A DNA stretch of 38,450 nt from an uncultured SAR324 cluster bacterium (lineage in GTDB: Bacteria > SAR324 > NAC60-12): contig CACIWU010000009.1 in the NCBI GenBank assembly GCA_902590435.1, forward strand, positions 1-38,450. Direction: 5' to 3'. A model generated the notes under the pieces. The model searched no databases and was not told the DNA's origin. It was given only the letters and a program-made list of their open reading frames with translations. How positions within the stretch are numbered: position 1 is the stretch's first letter; each line of letters starts with the position of its first letter. Of this stretch, positions 1-8,754 are shown piece by piece. Made by a program: the position numbers and the translations under genes.

Positions 1-48
1 TTTCAGTTAATAAGACCTTACAATTTTAACAAAAGAAATTCTAGTCTT

Positions 49-78
49 TTGTAATATTCAACTTTTTTTGTTTATAAT
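49..78 (+). promoter_or_regulatory. candidate sigma70 promoter for the OmpA-domain gene
   Basis: TTGTAA at 49-54 and a perfect TATAAT at 73-78 are separated by 18 bases. The expected transcription start lies near 85, giving a leader of about 18 bases before the ATG at 103. In AT-rich DNA such matches arise by chance, but the position and perfect -10 box support it. Confidence 0.45.
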
Positions 79-102
79 AGCATTTATCTTTTGAGAACAA
101 AT

Positions 103-2028
103 ATGATCCAGTTTCACGTTTTAAAATTTTTATTAATATCCTCACTTGTTTTTTCTAATGCAATAGAAGCTCAAGAGACTAACATAGGATCAAAAAACCA
201 GTTACCTAAAGACGAAGTAGATCTTGCATCAAATAGAATTTTCTATAAGGTACCTAAAAATGAAAGTAACAAAATTTTTAAAAAGGCAGTCACTAAACAC
301 ATTGTTAATAACAAGGGGATACAAGATTTTTATTCGGTTCCTGATGTTGAAAAAAATTGGTTAAATACAATTTTAAAATCTGAAAAAAGATGGCATAATC
401 AGCTACTTAAACTTGAAAATGATTACCGTAATTCTTTTCAGAATCGAGTTGGACTTAACTCTGGACAAAACGACATTGCAGTTCGAATAAAAAACTATAC
501 GCAAAATATAAAAATACTAGAGAAAGACATTGATGAAATTAGAAGACAAACCGTACAAATTAATGTTGACCAACAGGTTTATATTAATAGCCTTCGTAAA
601 ACACCATTAACTGTTTTAGTTGCTATTCAAACCATTTACACTCCTGACTTAATGAAAATTAAGGATAAACTGGATATACTCAATAAATCAATCTTTAAAA
701 GTTTGGAGGATCCAGTATTAGGCCATATTACAAGAAACTATAGTAAAAACATAAAGATACCATTTAAAAATGGCCATGTGAGGGTTTCTTATATGTATCC
801 AGAGAATATAACTTTATTTGATTCTGAAGCAAACGAACTTGTTTATCTGTTTTTAAGAGTAGAGGGATATCCTTTTTCAAATGGTAGTTCTACAAGTAGC
901 AATGTGAACAGTAGAGGAGTAGAAGTACAAATTTTTTCTGAGTTAAATCAAATAGAATCTTATCTCAAAACAAAGAAAGTTGGTGATAAAAGATTGCAAG
1001 ACTGGTTAAAAAAAGAATACAATTATCAAAAATTAAGTAATATTCATCTTTTAAATACTATTCGTGGGAAATTAAGTGATTTTGACATGTTTAGAAATGG
1101 ACTAAACAAAAATATTGCTGATCTTTCTTCAAAAGTTAAAGAAATTGAATCAAAAAAAGATCTTATTATTAAAAAAGGAACAGTCGAATCAATAGAAAAA
1201 GAATATCAAAAATCTAAAGAATTCTATAAAAATTTCTTTGCAAAAAGACAAGTCCTTACTCACGAAAAATACATCCTAGAGAATGATGTGATGTATAGTC
1301 GTTTTCATGTTGAAGGTGAATCAAATAAAAATAATGGTAATTCTAATAATAAACGAATTGTAAATTCAAAGACAGTTTCTAATATTCCTATAAGTGGCAG
1401 ACCACTGAAGGATATTTTTTCTGATATACTCGAGACTGCCCATAAAAATACAAAATTAAATTTATTAAATTATCGAGAAAGAATTTATCGTCCAAATGAA
1501 GAACAATCTCAATTAATTCAAGGGGAGTTAGAGTGGAAAATTCAAAATGAAGAGTTTAGTATTTTAAAACTAACTAAGGGTAATGTGGGATCAAGAAGTC
1601 ACTTTGTTGTCCATCTAGCCAAACGGACTAATTTAAGATCAATACCGGGATTCCCAGCTGAAAAAAGTGGGGTTTGTAAGGCATCTCTTCTTTTTAAAAG
1701 AGGTAAAGATTTAATGAGGGATTCTCAGAAACCAATTTTGAAGCGATTGGTAAAATGTCTTAGGAAATATCCACAGCAAATGATACAAATTACTGGCCAC
1801 ACTGACCCACTAAAACCAAATTACGGCGAAGGTTCAAAATATAGTAATGTTATGTTAGGTTTAAAAAGAGCCGAAAAAATGGTTAACGCTCTAACCAAAT
1901 TAAAATTTAATCCTGGTAGATTTATCGTGGTTAGCAGAGGAGCTCAAATGCCTGTTGCTATTGGGAAAAATAACAAAGAATTACAAAAAAATCGTAGGGT
2001 AGATATAATTTCTAAAGCTAATTTTTAA
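103..2028 (+). CDS. OmpA C-terminal-domain protein with central coiled coil
   Basis: This is a 641-residue exported protein of unknown specific role, probably anchored to peptidoglycan. The N-terminus is a signal peptide of about 23 residues ending in a small-residue motif (IEA before QE) with no lipobox cysteine, so it is soluble periplasmic or outer-membrane associated rather than a lipoprotein. The middle (about residues 60-460) is rich in Lys, Glu, Asn and Leu with several coiled-coil-like stretches. The last ~115 residues are an OmpA/MotB domain: the GHTD element near residue 563, a KRA element about 30 residues later and a final NRRVDI near 630, which carry the Asp and Arg that bind diaminopimelate in the family. 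An in-frame TTG at 91 would add four residues; I prefer ATG 103 because it leaves a compact signal peptide. It is convergent with the ybbP-like gene, with only 3 bases between stops. Confidence 0.85.
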   Translation: MIQFHVLKFLLISSLVFSNAIEAQETNIGSKNQLPKDEVDLASNRIFYKVPKNESNKIFKKAVTKHIVNNKGIQDFYSVPDVEKNWLNTILKSEKRWHNQLLKLENDYRNSFQNRVGLNSGQNDIAVRIKNYTQNIKILEKDIDEIRRQTVQINVDQQVYINSLRKTPLTVLVAIQTIYTPDLMKIKDKLDILNKSIFKSLEDPVLGHITRNYSKNIKIPFKNGHVRVSYMYPENITLFDSEANELVYLFLRVEGYPFSNGSSTSSNVNSRGVEVQIFSELNQIESYLKTKKVGDKRLQDWLKKEYNYQKLSNIHLLNTIRGKLSDFDMFRNGLNKNIADLSSKVKEIESKKDLIIKKGTVESIEKEYQKSKEFYKNFFAKRQVLTHEKYILENDVMYSRFHVEGESNKNNGNSNNKRIVNSKTVSNIPISGRPLKDIFSDILETAHKNTKLNLLNYRERIYRPNEEQSQLIQGELEWKIQNEEFSILKLTKGNVGSRSHFVVHLAKRTNLRSIPGFPAEKSGVCKASLLFKRGKDLMRDSQKPILKRLVKCLRKYPQQMIQITGHTDPLKPNYGEGSKYSNVMLGLKRAEKMVNALTKLKFNPGRFIVVSRGAQMPVAIGKNNKELQKNRRVDIISKANF

Positions 2029-2031
2029 AAT

Positions 2032-4623
2032 TTAAGAACTTCGTAATAAAGTGAGTGGTGAGCTTTTTAATAATTTACGTGTAGCAAACCACGCAACAAT
2101 AACACTCATTGATATAACCCCAATAATACTCATTATACTGATTCCCCAAGTCCATTGCCAAAAGTTTTCAAAAAACCACCATGCTAATCCGTAGGACATT
2201 ATTGTACTGACTGAAACTCCAAATATACATGCAAAAAATCCTATTATTAAAAATTCAAATTGAATCATTTTTTGAATATCATTAAATTTTGCTCCAAGCA
2301 CCTTTAGTAGATTTAATTCCCATAGTCTTCCTTCAACTTCATTTCGAGCAATTGAAAAAACTACTATAAGACCAGCAAAAATAGATAAATAAGCCATTAA
2401 TTTTAATGCTAAAACCATTTGATCTGATATACTTAAAATACGTTTAACCGTTCTGTTTACATCTACTACAGAAACATTAGGGAATTTATTTACAATCTTA
2501 TTTTGCAATTTAATCCTTTTAAATTGATCTAATCCTCCTAATGAAGCCAAAAAAGTTGCAGGTGCTTCTTCTAATACTCCTGGTTGAAAAAGTATGAAAA
2601 AGTTTGGTTGAAAACTATTCCATTTAACCCTTCTAAAGTTTACTATTTTTGCATCTATAAGTATTTCTTGCACATTAAAAGTTAGTGTGTCTCCTATTTT
2701 TAATCCAAACCTATCAGCATATCTTTCTTCGATTGATACTTCAGAAGGTAACCCTGAATCCCAATCATATTTACTTGAAAATGGTTGCCCTCTAACAATA
2801 TATTCTGATTCTGATAGCTCAGTTCTATATGATAAATTTAAAGTACGCATTCTGAATCGTTGTTCACGTTCCTGTTCTCGAGTTATTGGTGAGTCATCAT
2901 TAAATGATTTAAAAACCTCATTATTTATTTTTTCCAAACGAGCTCTAACCATAGGTGAAATATATTTCATTACCTCATTCTCTTCAGAAATTAATTTTTT
3001 CAGTGCTTCTATCTGATCTGGTTGTATATCAAACATAAACAAACTTGGAATTCTAAAATCCTTAGGTCTTGATATTTCTTCTTGAAGACCCTGATAAATT
3101 TGTGGAATTAAATTAATCAGCAACGTCCCCATAGAAAGAGCTAAAAAACAAGAAATAGCACCTAATCTATTTCTATTTATGTTCCGAAAAGCAAGACGTA
3201 TTACAACACTATTTAAATTCTGACTAATATCCCCTACAATTCTCAATATAACTAAAGCCACAAGGCATAAAACTATTATTGATAATATCAACATTACTAT
3301 AAAAATACTTCCTACAACCCAAGAATGTGATTGCCATACTGACAAAAACCAAGACAACATAATTAAAGGGATATAACTATACCATTGTTGCCATAATTTA
3401 AACTCAACATCATTATTTATAAAATGTTCGTGAAAAAGATATAATGGTTTTACTGAACGAATCCGCGATAATACTGGTAGGCAGAAAACAAAACTACCCA
3501 TACAACCTATAAAAATTGAAAAAAACAAACTACTTAAACTTATATGAGTAACAAATCCTCGAGGTAAAAATTGCTCTAATAAAAGCGGCAAAAATGGTAA
3601 AATTATTATTGATATTAAGATAGCAATGAGTGAAGCTCCTGTTCCTAAAAATAATAATTGCCATAATACCATTTGATAGGTTTGTTGCCTTGTTGCTCCC
3701 AAACTCATTAATATCGATAACTCACGGAAGTGATGTGAAAGGTAATTTCTATATAGATATGCTGCTCCAATTCCTGCAAGGAAAATAGCTATTAAAGCAA
3801 CTAATCCCAAGTAATCATTAAGATAACCCAGCAAACGCCCTAAATTATTACCCGCATTTTTATGGGAAATAATCCTAATTTTTGAATCTGAACCTTTTAA
3901 ATTTTTTACATTATTTTTTAGTTTTTCAACTATTGATTCCAAATTAGCACCTTTTGGTAAACTGTATAAACGCTGATAACTAACCCTACTTTTTTTTGTT
4001 AAAAGTCCTGTTTCTTTTAATTTTGAAAAACCAACGTAAATTCTTGGTGCAAAACCAAATGAGGACATAGAACTACTTGGATCATCCATTACCAGATCAG
4101 TAATAAGAAAATTTTTTTCACCGATTTTAATATTTTCATCTTCACTTAAATTTAAAATGTTCAGTAATTCTGGATAAACCCAAGACTCATCATACAAATT
4201 CAACTTTTTTAAATGATTATCATCTTGAACAATACCATTGTTTTTTAAAAATATTTTTCCATAAAAAGGGAAGAGTTCCTCAACACCTATAACTTCAACT
4301 AATCTAGATTTTTTAATCGAAGAAACCATTGTAAACAAACTAATTCTTCTAGTTACTTTTGTATTTTCAGGAAGATTCGATTCCAAATATTTTATATTTT
4401 CTTCTTGAAATGGAAAATAGGTTGTTAGTGCTATATCTGCTCCCAGAATTGCCTTAGAATTTTTCCCCAAATGAAGATCTAATGATTCTTTAAATGAGTC
4501 TAATGCAATAAAACCTGATAAACCCATAGCCAGATTTAAAATAAAAAACAAACTGAATTTACGATTGTTTCTCAACTCTCTTAAAGCAAGTTTTGGCCAA
4601 AATAACTTTTTAATTATCATCAT
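2032..4623 (-). CDS. ybbP: FtsX-like ABC permease, YbbP type
   Basis: This is an 863-residue inner-membrane permease with two FtsX/MacB-type domains. One transmembrane segment lies near residues 20-42. The first FtsX domain is at about 270-400 (helices plus the LMSLGATRQQ segment), further helices follow in the middle, and the second FtsX domain is at about 735-860, with the matching LKVLGAKFND segment. Large periplasmic regions sit between helices. Length and layout match E. coli YbbP (about 800 residues) rather than LolC/E (about 400). The gene overlaps the upstream ATPase gene by 4 bases (ATGA), so the pair is translationally coupled and forms one ABC complex. Family members are linked to export of lipophilic compounds or envelope proteins, but the substrate is not established. 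Two ATGs in tandem start the gene; either could be used. Confidence 0.85.
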   Translation of the reverse strand: MMIIKKLFWPKLALRELRNNRKFSLFFILNLAMGLSGFIALDSFKESLDLHLGKNSKAILGADIALTTYFPFQEENIKYLESNLPENTKVTRRISLFTMVSSIKKSRLVEVIGVEELFPFYGKIFLKNNGIVQDDNHLKKLNLYDESWVYPELLNILNLSEDENIKIGEKNFLITDLVMDDPSSSMSSFGFAPRIYVGFSKLKETGLLTKKSRVSYQRLYSLPKGANLESIVEKLKNNVKNLKGSDSKIRIISHKNAGNNLGRLLGYLNDYLGLVALIAIFLAGIGAAYLYRNYLSHHFRELSILMSLGATRQQTYQMVLWQLLFLGTGASLIAILISIIILPFLPLLLEQFLPRGFVTHISLSSLFFSIFIGCMGSFVFCLPVLSRIRSVKPLYLFHEHFINNDVEFKLWQQWYSYIPLIMLSWFLSVWQSHSWVVGSIFIVMLILSIIVLCLVALVILRIVGDISQNLNSVVIRLAFRNINRNRLGAISCFLALSMGTLLINLIPQIYQGLQEEISRPKDFRIPSLFMFDIQPDQIEALKKLISEENEVMKYISPMVRARLEKINNEVFKSFNDDSPITREQEREQRFRMRTLNLSYRTELSESEYIVRGQPFSSKYDWDSGLPSEVSIEERYADRFGLKIGDTLTFNVQEILIDAKIVNFRRVKWNSFQPNFFILFQPGVLEEAPATFLASLGGLDQFKRIKLQNKIVNKFPNVSVVDVNRTVKRILSISDQMVLALKLMAYLSIFAGLIVVFSIARNEVEGRLWELNLLKVLGAKFNDIQKMIQFEFLIIGFFACIFGVSVSTIMSYGLAWWFFENFWQWTWGISIMSIIGVISMSVIVAWFATRKLLKSSPLTLLRSS

Positions 4624-5282
4624 TCGAAAGTTCCGTTTTTAAGAGTCATTTGTCTAGAGCATTTATTTGCCAAATCTTTATTGTGTGTTACCATTATCAT
4701 CGTCATTCCAGTAGTTTGGACAAGATTAAAAATTAAATCTGCAACCTGAAACCCCGTAGCATTGTCTAGATTACCTGTAGGTTCATCTGCTAATAAAATA
4801 GAGGGACGTATTACAATAGCACGAGCTATTGCGACTCTTTGTGATTCCCCTCCACTAAGTTGATGTGGAAAATGTTTTACCCTATCCATAAGTCCAACTT
4901 GATCCATTGCCTCTAATGCCCTCTCTTGACTTTCTTTGTATCCAAACATTTCCAATGGTAGACTTACATTTTCCAATGAAGTAAGGTGAGGCATTAAATA
5001 AAACTGTTGAAAAATAATACCTATATTTTCTGCCCTGAATTGTGTCATTTCTATTTCACTTAACTCTCCAAGTTCTTTTCCATGTAATTTAAGAGATCCG
5101 GAGGTTTGTCTGTCTAAACCTGCTAAAAGTGAAAGAAGTGTTGATTTACCACTGCCAGACTGACCTACAACTGCAACGGTATCTCTTTTCTGAACTGCTA
5201 AATTTAAGTTTTTCAATACTTCTATTTTACTTAGATCTGCTTGTTTGAAAGTTTTTACGAGATTTTTTATTTCTAAAACCAT
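4620..5282 (-). CDS. ybbA: ABC ATPase, YbbA/LolD type
   Basis: This 220-residue nucleotide-binding subunit pairs with the adjacent FtsX permease. Walker A is GQSGSGKST at residues 40-48, the Q-loop is near 92, the signature LSGGE is at 142-146, Walker B is ILLADE at 162-167 with the catalytic Glu, and the switch His is at 200. The ADEPTGNLD run after Walker B is typical of the LolD/MacB/YbbA class that powers FtsX-like permeases. The start ATG is the first gene-proximal codon after the divergent intergenic region. The stop overlaps the next gene's start by 4 bases. Assignment to YbbA rather than LolD rests on the single long partner permease. Confidence 0.9.
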   Translation of the reverse strand: MVLEIKNLVKTFKQADLSKIEVLKNLNLAVQKRDTVAVVGQSGSGKSTLLSLLAGLDRQTSGSLKLHGKELGELSEIEMTQFRAENIGIIFQQFYLMPHLTSLENVSLPLEMFGYKESQERALEAMDQVGLMDRVKHFPHQLSGGESQRVAIARAIVIRPSILLADEPTGNLDNATGFQVADLIFNLVQTTGMTMIMVTHNKDLANKCSRQMTLKNGTFE

Positions 5283-5454
5283 TATTATTTATTAGAAAAT
5301 TTTTATAAGATTTAATATTTTTTCATCCATATTACAAAAACAATTGTATGAAATCAAACTATGTCAAGAAAAGTTCACATTTTTTAGAGTGAGATCCTAA
5401 TCATCTCAATTTAAAGTAATGATTATATATTAAAATATTATTTAATCTTTTCCC

Positions 5455-5484
5455 TTGATATTATTAAATATTTTATGTGATAAT
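5455..5484 (+). promoter_or_regulatory. candidate promoter for the small membrane protein
   Basis: TTGATA at 5455-5460 and GATAAT at 5479-5484 have an 18-base spacer; transcription would start near 5491, about 18-27 bases before the candidate start codons at 5509 and 5518. The divergent region 5283-5508 must also hold the promoter of the ybbA-like gene. Confidence 0.4.
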
Positions 5485-5508
5485 GGATAAGTATTAAAAC
5501 TTTTAAAA

Positions 5509-5874
5509 ATGATTTTTATGGATATTTTAAATATTTTTCTTCTTGGAGGAGCTACAGGACTATTTTTTTCGATAATTAGCATGATTTTAATAGGTGCTAG
5601 TAACTCAGAAATTTACCCTGTAGGGGGATTCATTCCGGCTTTGTGGATGTTAACTGACTTAGAGATTTCATCTCAAATCATAGTTGCAGGTTTATTAATA
5701 ATGGGAGGAATGACTGGTTTTTACTTAACTCTAACATTCTGGAAAGAACGCACATTCTTTTCAAATAATGAAGAGAAAAAAGATATAAACATCGATCATG
5801 CTTCAAATGAAGAACTTAAAGATGAACAGAATGTAACTACCGTAAAGGGTAAGTCCTTAGCTCAATTTTTATAA
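5509..5874 (+). CDS. small two-helix membrane protein, unknown function
   Basis: I do not recognise this 121-residue protein. Residues about 5-27 and 55-78 are hydrophobic helices separated by a loop with a Gly/Pro-rich YPVGGFIPALW stretch; the C-terminal ~40 residues are highly charged (Asn, Glu, Lys, Asp). No metal or nucleotide motif is visible. It stands alone between the divergent ybbA-like gene and the convergent creatinase gene, 7 bases from the latter's stop. ATG 5509 has no Shine-Dalgarno; ATG 5518 (three codons in) is an equally good start. A plausible promoter just upstream and an intact membrane-protein composition support a real gene. Confidence 0.6.
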   Translation: MIFMDILNIFLLGGATGLFFSIISMILIGASNSEIYPVGGFIPALWMLTDLEISSQIIVAGLLIMGGMTGFYLTLTFWKERTFFSNNEEKKDINIDHASNEELKDEQNVTTVKGKSLAQFL

Positions 5875-5881
5875 TATATTT

Positions 5882-7081
5882 TTATGCGATAATATTATGT
5901 TCAGGGCCAAATGGAAACCTTGTAATGTTTTCTGATCCATTTTCTGTCACAACTAGTATGTCATGTTCCCGATAACCTCCTGCACCAAGTTCTGATTCAG
6001 GAACCATTACCATTGGTTCAATTGAAATAACCATATTTGTTTCTAATGTAGTCTCTATATCTTCTCTTAATTCTAAACCAGCCTCACGTCCATAGTAATG
6101 AGATAAACTTCCGAAAGAATGTCCGTATCCAAAAGTTCGATATTTTAATAAATCATGTTGAATAAATATCTCATTTAATTCATGGGCAATATCACAGCAT
6201 CTTAATCCTGGTTTAACTAATTCCAAACCTCTTCGATGTACCTCAATATTTGCATTCCAAATTTCGAGATGACGTTTTGATGCATTATTAAAAAATAAAG
6301 TACGTTCTAAAGCCGTATAATAGCCTCCAATCATAGGAAAACAATTAAGGCTAAGAATATCTCCTTTTTTTATTTTTCTTGTAGTAACAGGATTGTGAGC
6401 ACCATCTGTATTAATTCCAGACTGAAACCAAGTCCAGGTATCCATAATATCACTATCAGGAAATCTTTTGGCTATTTCATTAATCATTGTTTGAGTAGAA
6501 TGAAGAGCTACTTCATACTCTTTAACATCCTCTGATATAGCATCAACACAAGCCATTCCACCTATATCCGCGATTTGTGCTCCGATTTTTATAAGTTCTA
6601 TTTCTTCATCAGATTTAACCATTCGCTGTTTCATTGAAATTTTTGAAATATCTAAAAGTTTTGCTTCAGGCAATGCATGTTGTAATTTTTTAAAATTTTC
6701 TAAATTTATATGATCATATTCTACACCAATCCTACATTTTCCTTTTATTTCATTTTTTAAAGCGAAAAAATAATTATCTTTTTGCCAATCAGTATAAATA
6801 ATGTTCTCGCCAAATCCTCTCCTCCAAGGTTGTCCTCCGTCTATATTAGCAGTAATTGAAAATAACTTATCTTGACTCACTATCAAACCATAAGGACGAC
6901 CAAATGCACAATATACAAAATGATTAAAATAATTAATATTGTGGATAGAAGTGAATAAAACTATATCCAATTTTTCTAACAACATATTTTCACGTAATTT
7001 TGAAAGACGATTCTCCATTTCTTTATCTGAAAATATTGATGATTGCTTTTCACCATTTTGTATTTTTATAATTTGTTCCAT
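5882..7081 (-). CDS. creatinase (creatine amidinohydrolase)
   Basis: Creatinase (EC 3.5.3.3) hydrolyses creatine to sarcosine and urea and is a metal-independent member of the M24 'pita-bread' fold. The 399-residue protein aligns from memory along its whole length with Pseudomonas putida creatinase. Shared blocks include NIDGGQPWRR (79-88), TWTWFQSGINTDGAHNPVTT (215-234), YTALERTLF and FGYGHSFG. The residue matching catalytic His232 is His229, and the creatine-binding glutamates match Glu259 and Glu355; His373 is also kept. The N-terminal domain covers about residues 1-155 and the catalytic domain the rest. It is the last gene of a minus-strand operon, 18 bases after the GMP reductase gene. 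No sarcosine oxidase/dehydrogenase or urease is in the window, so the fate of the products is unknown here. Confidence 0.92.
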   Translation of the reverse strand: MEQIIKIQNGEKQSSIFSDKEMENRLSKLRENMLLEKLDIVLFTSIHNINYFNHFVYCAFGRPYGLIVSQDKLFSITANIDGGQPWRRGFGENIIYTDWQKDNYFFALKNEIKGKCRIGVEYDHINLENFKKLQHALPEAKLLDISKISMKQRMVKSDEEIELIKIGAQIADIGGMACVDAISEDVKEYEVALHSTQTMINEIAKRFPDSDIMDTWTWFQSGINTDGAHNPVTTRKIKKGDILSLNCFPMIGGYYTALERTLFFNNASKRHLEIWNANIEVHRRGLELVKPGLRCCDIAHELNEIFIQHDLLKYRTFGYGHSFGSLSHYYGREAGLELREDIETTLETNMVISIEPMVMVPESELGAGGYREHDILVVTENGSENITRFPFGPEHNIIA

Positions 7082-7099
7082 ACTTATATTATTTTAATT

Positions 7100-8134
7100 C
7101 TAATTGAATAAATTGTTCAATTGATTGTTGACGCATACAAAGGTCGTACATTTTGAAATATCTTTAATTTTCTTTGCTCCAATATAGGTACAAGTGCTTC
7201 TTACTCCTCCTAAAAGATCAAGTAATGTATTTTCTATTGGTCCTTTATATTTAATTTGAACTAATTTGCCTTCACTAGCTTTATATTCTTTACCCATATT
7301 ATTACTATAATATTTCCCCAAAGCTTTGTTACTAGCCATTCCATAAAACTCTACTGTTTTTTCACCCGTTTTTTTATTTTCATTAATAGATATACTATTT
7401 TCATCATGTCCGGCCAGTAAACCTCCTAACATAACAAAATCTGCATTTGCACCAAATGCTTTACTTATATCTCCAGAACATGTGCAACCTCCATCGGACA
7501 TTACCATTCCACCTATACCATGTGCCGAATCAGAACACTCAATTACTGCACTAAGTTGAGGAATGCCTACACCAGCAACTTTTCTTGTGATACAGGCAGA
7601 ACCTCCACCAATACCAACCTTTACAATATCGGCTCCAGATAAAATTAATTGTTCGGTCATTTCAGGAGTACACACATTCCCGGCAATAATTATTTTGTCT
7701 TCAAACTCTGTACGAACCTTCTTTACGAAGTCTGAGAATTGTTCAGTATATCCATTGGCTACATCAATGCATATTATTTTAAAGAGTCTTTCTTTATCTT
7801 GTAGGTCATAAAGAATATTCATTCCCTCTGCAATGCCAATTGTTATAGCCACGTTGTTCTTAATTTTATTTGGTATTTCAAGCAAATTCTCAGCTGAATG
7901 AAATTTATGTAGACAAGTAAGAGTATTGTAATTGCTTAATACTCTAGCAGTATCAATAGTTCCAACAGTATCCATATTTGAAGCAACTAACGGAATACCT
8001 TTCCATATCTGTTTGGACCACTTAAATTTAAATTCTCTTTCCAAATCTACTTCTTTCCTTGAGGTATAATAGCTACGTTTTGGTTTTATGAGAACATCAG
8101 AAAAATCGTATTTTATTTCATTGTCTATGTGCAT
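7100..8134 (-). CDS. guaC: GMP reductase
   Basis: GMP reductase (EC 1.7.1.7) converts GMP to IMP and ammonia with NADPH, returning guanine nucleotides to the purine pool. The 344 residues match E. coli GuaC (347) throughout. The N-terminal FSDVLIKPKRS block is at 11-21, SNMDTVGT at 52-59, and the phosphate/K+ loop GIGGGSACITR carries the catalytic Cys181. MSDGGCT, MLGGLLAGH and the C-terminal LLGGVRSTCTYIGA follow. There is no CBS domain pair, which separates it from most IMP dehydrogenases, and the Cys loop and ending are GuaC-like. It sits between a purine-type phosphoribosyltransferase gene (15-base gap) and the creatinase gene (18-base gap), so the three are probably cotranscribed. No clear Shine-Dalgarno precedes the start. 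Confidence 0.93.
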   Translation of the reverse strand: MHIDNEIKYDFSDVLIKPKRSYYTSRKEVDLEREFKFKWSKQIWKGIPLVASNMDTVGTIDTARVLSNYNTLTCLHKFHSAENLLEIPNKIKNNVAITIGIAEGMNILYDLQDKERLFKIICIDVANGYTEQFSDFVKKVRTEFEDKIIIAGNVCTPEMTEQLILSGADIVKVGIGGGSACITRKVAGVGIPQLSAVIECSDSAHGIGGMVMSDGGCTCSGDISKAFGANADFVMLGGLLAGHDENSISINENKKTGEKTVEFYGMASNKALGKYYSNNMGKEYKASEGKLVQIKYKGPIENTLLDLLGGVRSTCTYIGAKKIKDISKCTTFVCVNNQLNNLFN

Positions 8135-8149
8135 TTTTTTGATAATATC

Positions 8150-8593
8150 TTAAGTTGTTTTTATTTCCCATGGAAAGTGAATCCAAATATTTTCAGAATA
8201 CTTTGCTATATTTCTTACGTAATAGTGAGGGGTAAAGTCACATTCATTATTCCACCATAACGAAGCAAATTTAGCTTCTTCACAAAATCCATTGATTTCA
8301 CCTTTTATTTTTTTAAAAGTTTTACCACCATCACAGATATCGTCCATAATCAAAGCTTTTTTGTGTTTTTTTGTAGGTTTATAATTAACCCAGTTTGGAA
8401 AATCTCTTAAAGCTTTTTGTATAGGGACCATTGGTAATTCTAACCAATGACTTAAAGCTACTGCAGGAACCAACCCTCCCCTAGAAACACCCATTATCAC
8501 ATCAGGATTATAATTTGATAATGAAATCTTATTAGCAATTTCACGAATATCATTGAGACATTCATCCCATGAATAATAGTAATTGTCAGACAT
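8150..8593 (-). CDS. purine-type phosphoribosyltransferase, Gpt-like
   Basis: This is a 147-residue type I phosphoribosyltransferase. The early SRGGLVPA loop (about 37-44) and the PRPP-binding motif ALIMDDICDGGKT (about 80-92) are clear; the order and the late WIHFPWE segment (about 137-143), which stacks on the base, resemble E. coli xanthine-guanine phosphoribosyltransferase (152 residues). The likely reaction is a purine base plus PRPP giving the nucleotide and pyrophosphate. The second half of the PRPP loop reads DGGKT instead of the usual DTGGT/DTGxT, seen in more distant family members, so base specificity is uncertain. It is the first gene of the operon with guaC and creatinase, which fits guanine or xanthine salvage feeding GMP to GuaC. 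Confidence 0.8.
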   Translation of the reverse strand: MSDNYYYSWDECLNDIREIANKISLSNYNPDVIMGVSRGGLVPAVALSHWLELPMVPIQKALRDFPNWVNYKPTKKHKKALIMDDICDGGKTFKKIKGEINGFCEEAKFASLWWNNECDFTPHYYVRNIAKYSENIWIHFPWEIKTT

Positions 8594-8672
8594 TTTAATA
8601 GATGAATATTTTAAAAAGATGCAGAACGCAATTTTTAATTTATTTGGAAATATTATTTTCTTTTAAAGTTCC

Positions 8673-8700
8673 TTAATAGTAGATCATAACTAATAGTCAA
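8673..8700 (-). promoter_or_regulatory. candidate promoter of the purine salvage/creatinase operon
   Basis: On the minus strand TTGACT (8700-8695) and TATTAA (8678-8673) are 16 bases apart, leaving a leader of about 70 bases before the phosphoribosyltransferase ATG at 8593. No purine riboswitch-like structure was recognised in that leader. Confidence 0.4.
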
Positions 8701-8754
8701 ATTACAGATAAATTCTTAGATAAAAATATTTTCTTACAAATCAATATATTAAAT

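Noticed and set aside
91-102. TTG start for the OmpA-domain protein
   Set aside because: Adds four residues before the signal peptide; ATG 103 fits better with the predicted transcription start near 85.
2687-3016. 109-codon open frame inside the ybbP-like gene on the opposite strand
   Set aside because: Antisense shadow with no ribosome-binding site or recognisable domain.
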